Assembly (NCBI RefSeq): GCF_900100075.1
Contig: NZ_FNEG01000003.1
Location: 248,001 to 312,000 of the forward strand
Length of the DNA: 64,000 nucleotides
Direction of reading: 5' to 3'
Source of the DNA: Chryseobacterium jejuense
GTDB lineage: Bacteria; Bacteroidota; Bacteroidia; Flavobacteriales; Weeksellaceae
Shown: one piece after another, positions 60,150-64,000 of the stretch
Numbering within the stretch: the stretch's first letter is position 1
Layout: each line of letters begins with the position of its first letter
Notes under the pieces: generated by a model
The model's database searches: none
What the model saw: the letters and a program-made list of their open reading frames with translations, nothing else
Told to the model about the DNA's origin: nothing
Position numbers and translations under genes: made by a program

Positions 60150-61565
60150 TTAGTGATAATTTTCAATTAAATCCGTGAGCAATTGAACCCCATAACCAGT
60201 CGCTGCTTTTTCCTTAGCATACCCTACATTTCCAAAGGCTACTCCGGCAATATCTAAATGTGCCCATTTAGGGTGATTTTCAATAAAATGCTCTAAAAAT
60301 TTGGCTGCAATAATACAGTCTCCAACAGGCTTTAGGGACATGTTTTTTAAGTCGGCTACATCAGATTGTATATCATCTTTCCAAACATCCCATAACGGTA
60401 GATTCCATAGTCTCTGGTTGGTGTGATCTCCGGTTTTTATCAAAAGGTTTTTAAGTTCCTCATTATTGGAAAATAGAGCTCCACAGGTATCTCCAAACAT
60501 TCTTACTGAGCTTCCTGTTAAAGTTGCTAAATCAATCAGGAAATCTGTTTTGTAGTTTTTGGCTAAATAGGCGAGTCCATCAGCAAGAATCAGTCTGCCT
60601 TCTGCATCGGTATCCATCACTTCTATGGTTTTTCCGTTATAGGCAGTAATGACATCGCTTGGAAGCAAAGCTTTTTCAGAAATAGCATTGTCTGTAATAG
60701 GGAGAACAGCAACAATATTAACCGGCAGCTTCATTTCTGCCGCATAGATTAAAGTTCCTAAAACAGCAGTTGCCCCACCCATATCAGATTTCATATAATG
60801 CATATTGGTGAAGGGTTTCAGAGAAATTCCTCCAGTGTCAAACAAGACGCATTTTCCAACCAAACCGAATGTTTTGGCATTTTTAACCGTGGTTTTATAT
60901 TCCAAAATGGTGAAAGCTGCATCATGAGCACTTCCTTGATTAACGGCAAGGTAAGCTCCAAGACCTAATTCTTCGCATTTCTTTCGGTTAAAAACAGTGT
61001 ATTTTAATTCATATTTTTTAGACAGGTTTTTAAGATATAAACTGAAGGTATCCGGTCTTTTTAGATTGGCTGGCTTATTCATCCATTCCTGACAGGCAAT
61101 TTGTCCGTTGCTTAAAGCATCAGCTCTCTGACTGATATCATCCTGCTTTTTCTGACTTAAATTTTCGAAATGAAGTTCAAACTTTGCATTCCAGAAAGGA
61201 TGATTTTTTTCAAAAGGATAATTATAAGTCCCAATCAATAAACCTTTCACAAATTCTTCAAACTGTTTTTCATGGAGGAAATCTGCAAGTAATAAAGTAG
61301 GAACTGCTTGTAGTTTTTCCTTTTGAGTTTGAGAAAACTTCACAGCCACTTGCTGAAGCTCGAAATTCTGTAAAGTAGATTTTCCAAGTCCGATAAAGTA
61401 AGTGATTCCTTCTTCATGAGCATTGATGAAAACCTCATACTTTTTTCCTGTGAAGAAAGTGGCAATATTTTTATTGAAATTTTTACCGGTTTTGGTCCAT
61501 TCCTCTTCTGTGAATAAATGGAAAATCTGAGTGTAGTTTTTATTTTTTTTGTTGATTAGTTTCAT
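60150..61565 (-). CDS. Leucyl aminopeptidase, M17 family
   Basis: The protein has 471 residues. The C-terminal catalytic domain has all metal-binding motifs: VGKCVLFDTGGISLKPFTNMHYMKSDMGGATAVLG, and DTDAEGRLILADGLAYL, the signature NTDAEGR in variant form. The N-terminal domain is typical of the family. It hydrolyses N-terminal residues from peptides in the cytoplasm, using two zinc or manganese ions. In this cluster it could trim or recycle the peptide product. It starts only 4 bp after the esterase gene upstream, so they share an mRNA. Confidence 0.93.
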   Translation of the reverse strand: MKLINKKNKNYTQIFHLFTEEEWTKTGKNFNKNIATFFTGKKYEVFINAHEEGITYFIGLGKSTLQNFELQQVAVKFSQTQKEKLQAVPTLLLADFLHEKQFEEFVKGLLIGTYNYPFEKNHPFWNAKFELHFENLSQKKQDDISQRADALSNGQIACQEWMNKPANLKRPDTFSLYLKNLSKKYELKYTVFNRKKCEELGLGAYLAVNQGSAHDAAFTILEYKTTVKNAKTFGLVGKCVLFDTGGISLKPFTNMHYMKSDMGGATAVLGTLIYAAEMKLPVNIVAVLPITDNAISEKALLPSDVITAYNGKTIEVMDTDAEGRLILADGLAYLAKNYKTDFLIDLATLTGSSVRMFGDTCGALFSNNEELKNLLIKTGDHTNQRLWNLPLWDVWKDDIQSDVADLKNMSLKPVGDCIIAAKFLEHFIENHPKWAHLDIAGVAFGNVGYAKEKAATGYGVQLLTDLIENYH

Positions 61566-61569
61566 AAAT

Positions 61570-62694
61570 TTAGTTCTTAATGCTTTGTTGTTGTGGTTTT
61601 ACTTCTACGGGGTTTTCTGTGTTGTCATAGAACAGCCATTCAATAGCTCTGGGGAATTCCTGTGACCAGTAAAATTCACTGTGGGTTCCTTCAGGATTGA
61701 TATTGGTTCTGAATTCAAAATCGAAAAGGTTCTTTTTCTCCCATCTTTTCAGATATTCTTCAAAAATATGAATTCTTTTGACCATTTTAGATCCTTCCTG
61801 ACCGCCGCCATATAAGTATATTTTTGTTTTAAATGGAACCCGGAAGCTCATCATTGGAAAGTTATTGTTCGGTTCTACCCAAAGAGAAGGCGAGAATATT
61901 AATAATTTTGAATACACTTCAGGATAAAGAAATCCACTGTAGATACTGATTAATGCTCCTAGCGAGCTGCCGCCAATTCCGGTATTGTCGCGGTCTTTTT
62001 TAGTGCGGTAATTTTCATCCACGTAAGGCTTTAAAGTGTCGGTGATAAAGCGAATGTATTTCTTGCCTTCCGAGCCATTGGCCACATTGTCATTATCAAA
62101 GATGTATTCTTTAATCCGCTCTTCGCTCCCATGTTCTATAGCGATAACGATAACATCACCACGTCCATATTCTGCAAGAATAGAGAGTTTTTTATCAATT
62201 TCCCAGTTTCCGAAACCACTTCCCTCATTGAACAGGTTTTGAGCATCCTGAAGGTATAAAACAGGATAACTTTTATCCGAAGTATGATAATCATAAGGAA
62301 GCACTGCCCAGATTTTGCGGTAACGATCCAGTTGCGGGATGTAGAATTTTTCGGAAATCACTTCAGCTGTAGGGAAGAACTCTTTCTTAAAAGGTCCCCA
62401 GTTTAATCTCCATTTTTCTATGGTATCTGATGTTTTCTGTAGTGATTTTTTTGCTTTCCGGTTAGGGGTGATATTGCCATATTTATCCAGTTCTACGTTT
62501 TCCCAGCCTCCTTTGGTGAATTTGTACTCAATTTCATCACCAAGCTTTTCGTCTTCAATTTCTATGAAATAGTGACAGGAATCTGACTGTTGGAGCTGAA
62601 AACGATAGTCTTTGGGATTCCAATTATTGAAATTTCCAGTGATAAATACGGGTCTGTCATCTTTTTCATCAGTATAAAGTTCGAACCTCATCAT
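61570..62694 (-). CDS. Esterase with N-terminal CBM48-like domain
   Basis: The protein has 374 residues. The N-terminal 90 residues (RFELYTDEKDDRPVFITGNFNNWNPKDYRFQLQQ) resemble a CBM48/early-set domain like that of glycogen-branching proteins. The remainder is an esterase: PVLYLQDAQNLFNEGSGFGNWEIDKKLSILAEYGRGDVIVIAIEHGSEERIKEYIF, then the elbow GIGGSSLGALISIYSGFLYPEVYSKLLIFSPSLW (Ser in GSSLG). The pattern fits the Fes/esterase D type. It heads the minus-strand unit, divergent from glgB. The link to sugar metabolism is suggested by the domain and the neighbour. Confidence 0.85.
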   Translation of the reverse strand: MMRFELYTDEKDDRPVFITGNFNNWNPKDYRFQLQQSDSCHYFIEIEDEKLGDEIEYKFTKGGWENVELDKYGNITPNRKAKKSLQKTSDTIEKWRLNWGPFKKEFFPTAEVISEKFYIPQLDRYRKIWAVLPYDYHTSDKSYPVLYLQDAQNLFNEGSGFGNWEIDKKLSILAEYGRGDVIVIAIEHGSEERIKEYIFDNDNVANGSEGKKYIRFITDTLKPYVDENYRTKKDRDNTGIGGSSLGALISIYSGFLYPEVYSKLLIFSPSLWVEPNNNFPMMSFRVPFKTKIYLYGGGQEGSKMVKRIHIFEEYLKRWEKKNLFDFEFRTNINPEGTHSEFYWSQEFPRAIEWLFYDNTENPVEVKPQQQSIKN

Positions 62695-62775
62695 AAGTGT
62701 TTAATAAATTGTTAGATTGCTAAATTTATAAAAAAAGATTGTTTGGGAATCATAAAAAAGTGAATTAAAAAATGA

Positions 62776-62783
62776 TATATTTG
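62776..62783 (+). promoter_or_regulatory. Possible -7 box (TATATTTG) upstream of glgB
   Basis: An exact TAnnTTTG lies 110 nt upstream of the glgB start. No -33 box has suitable spacing, so this is a weak call. Confidence 0.3.
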
Positions 62784-62893
62784 ATAGGAAACGAAAGAAG
62801 GAAACTAACTTGATAATTATTTGACGAATAATTAATCGCTAATGTCAGTATTTTTCGTAGTTTCAGACAAAATATAAATACAAACTGATCTTG

Positions 62894-64000
62894 ATGAATT
62901 CTGTTAAAACCTATACGCTTTTCACCGATCATGATGTGTATCTTTTTAAAGAAGGTAGACATTATAAGCTGTATAGTAAATTTGGGACCCATTCTGTAGA
63001 AAAGGATGGTGTAAAAGGAGTTTATTTTTCAGTTTGGGCACCTCATGCTAAAAAAGTTTCTGTGATAGGAGACTTTAATAATTGGAATCATAAAGATCAT
63101 ATTCTGTTTCCAAGATGGGACGGATCCGGGATCTGGGAGGGCTTTATAGAAGACTTACCCTGGGGAACTTTATATAAATATGCTATTGAAACAGCAAGAG
63201 GAGAAATCTTAGAAAAAAGTGATCCTTATGCTTTAAGCTGGGAACAGAATATTCAGGCAGCGTCATTGGTTTCTACAACCTGGTATGAATGGAATGATAA
63301 GGATTGGATGGAGAACCGTGGAGGAAAAAACAGTCTGGATGCGCCGATATCTGTTTATGAATTGCATTTAGGTTCGTGGGTTAGAGAAGGTGATGATCCT
63401 GATAAGTTCTTGAATTATCGTGATATCGCAAAGAAACTCGTTCCTTACATAAAAGAAATGGAGTTTACCCATGTAGAATTTATGCCGGTGATGGAGTACC
63501 CCTATGATCCAAGCTGGGGATATCAGATCACGGGATTTTATGCGGCTACTTCACGTTTCGGTTCACCACAGGACCTGATGTTCCTGATTGATGAGCTTCA
63601 TCAAAATAATATAGGCGTTATCCTGGATTGGGTACCATCCCATTTTCCGGGAGATGCCAATGGACTTCATCGTTTTGACGGTTCCTATTTATATGAACAT
63701 GAAGATCCGAGAAAAGGATTTCATCCCGATTGGAAATCACATATTTTCAATTATGGAAGAAATGAAGTGAAATCTTTCCTGATTTCCAATGCGATGTTCT
63801 GGCTGGATCGTTATCATGCGGATGGCCTTCGTGTAGATGCGGTAACTTCAATGCTTCATCTGGATTATTCAAGAAATGAAGGTGAATGGGAACCTAATAT
63901 ATATGGTGACAATGTTAATCTTGAAGCGAAAGCCTTTCTACAGGAGTTTAATACAGCTGTTTACAAAGAATTCGGGAACAGTATTATAACGATTGCCGAA
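62894..64000 (+). CDS. glgB: 1,4-alpha-glucan branching enzyme, 3' end cut by window
   Basis: The start ATG is at 62894 and the frame is open to the last base. The N-terminal part has a CBM48 domain (KGVYFSVWAPHAKKVSVIGDFNNWNHKDHILF). The GH13 barrel begins with APISVYELHLGSW, and conserved regions I (GVILDWVPSHFP) and II (DGLRVDAVTSMLHLD, with the catalytic Asp in DAV) are visible. The window ends at TIAE, where the final Glu codon fits the catalytic acid of region III. The enzyme makes alpha-1,6 branches in glycogen. It is divergent from the esterase gene at 61570-62694. Confidence 0.96.
   Translation, partial: MNSVKTYTLFTDHDVYLFKEGRHYKLYSKFGTHSVEKDGVKGVYFSVWAPHAKKVSVIGDFNNWNHKDHILFPRWDGSGIWEGFIEDLPWGTLYKYAIETARGEILEKSDPYALSWEQNIQAASLVSTTWYEWNDKDWMENRGGKNSLDAPISVYELHLGSWVREGDDPDKFLNYRDIAKKLVPYIKEMEFTHVEFMPVMEYPYDPSWGYQITGFYAATSRFGSPQDLMFLIDELHQNNIGVILDWVPSHFPGDANGLHRFDGSYLYEHEDPRKGFHPDWKSHIFNYGRNEVKSFLISNAMFWLDRYHADGLRVDAVTSMLHLDYSRNEGEWEPNIYGDNVNLEAKAFLQEFNTAVYKEFGNSIITIAE

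Overview
The window is AT-rich chromosomal DNA from a member of the Bacteroidota, most likely a Chryseobacterium-like flavobacterium (Weeksellaceae). This rests on TAnnTTTG -7 promoter boxes (several with a TTG about 19 nt upstream), many exported proteins whose signal peptides end in ...AQ, families common in flavobacteria (DUF4476, WG repeats, an RND/TolC operon behind a TetR), and short dispersed intergenic repeats typical of such genomes. I see no tRNA, rRNA, CRISPR array, insertion sequence or prophage.

Layout. 0-6 kb: the 3' part of a glycosyltransferase, a cupin, lipoamide dehydrogenase, a DUF4476 protein, a CvfB-like RNA-binding protein. 6.3-12.6 kb: TetR regulator plus a three-gene RND efflux operon, with repeated candidate operators around the regulator's promoter. 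12.7-20.2 kb: an SDR with its AraC-type regulator, a J-domain/KTSC protein, a WG-repeat protein, an aspartyl protease, an AhpD-like/Lrp divergent pair, and two paralogous exported proteins. 20.4-25.2 kb: a TPR protein and a WG/Sel1 protein. 25.4-31.4 kb: small genes including VOC, DUF2306, DUF2750, a frameshifted gene, NUDIX, Crp-like and HPP proteins. 31.6-37.5 kb: O-methyltransferase, iron alcohol dehydrogenase plus AraC regulator, a short SSB, an HRDC protein, histidyl-tRNA synthetase. 37.5-44.8 kb: a tandem array of seven paralogous proteins built from a Cys4 zinc ribbon (DUF4428-like), a bacterial PH-like domain and a C-terminal SHOCT motif, with a GNAT and a membrane protein. 45.2-50.2 kb: isoaspartyl peptidase, cyanophycinase and cyanophycin synthetase, apparently a complete cyanophycin cycle. 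50.3-53 kb: a TPR/LuxR-type membrane regulator and a class C beta-lactamase. 53.4-62.7 kb: eight minus-strand genes encoding three ATP-grasp or ATP-grasp-like ligases, a GCS2-type ligase, a class I glutamine amidotransferase-like protein, two esterases and an M17 aminopeptidase, which look like a pathway for an unidentified peptide or amide. The window ends inside glgB.

The two best candidates for undescribed biology are the ribbon-PH-SHOCT array (37.5-44.8 kb) and the amidoligase cluster (53.4-62.7 kb) beside the cyanophycin genes. Smaller signals read directly from the sequence are two AraC/oxidoreductase pairs with 21-bp-period direct repeats where the -33 box should be, a 14-copy heptamer repeat upstream of the isoaspartyl peptidase, an eroded amidinotransferase-like pseudogene inside the array, a gene split by a 1-nt frameshift, a BlaI-type dyad upstream of the beta-lactamase, and a MITE-like element with related sequence in another gap of the amidoligase operon. 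All family names come from motif recognition by eye; no database search was run.
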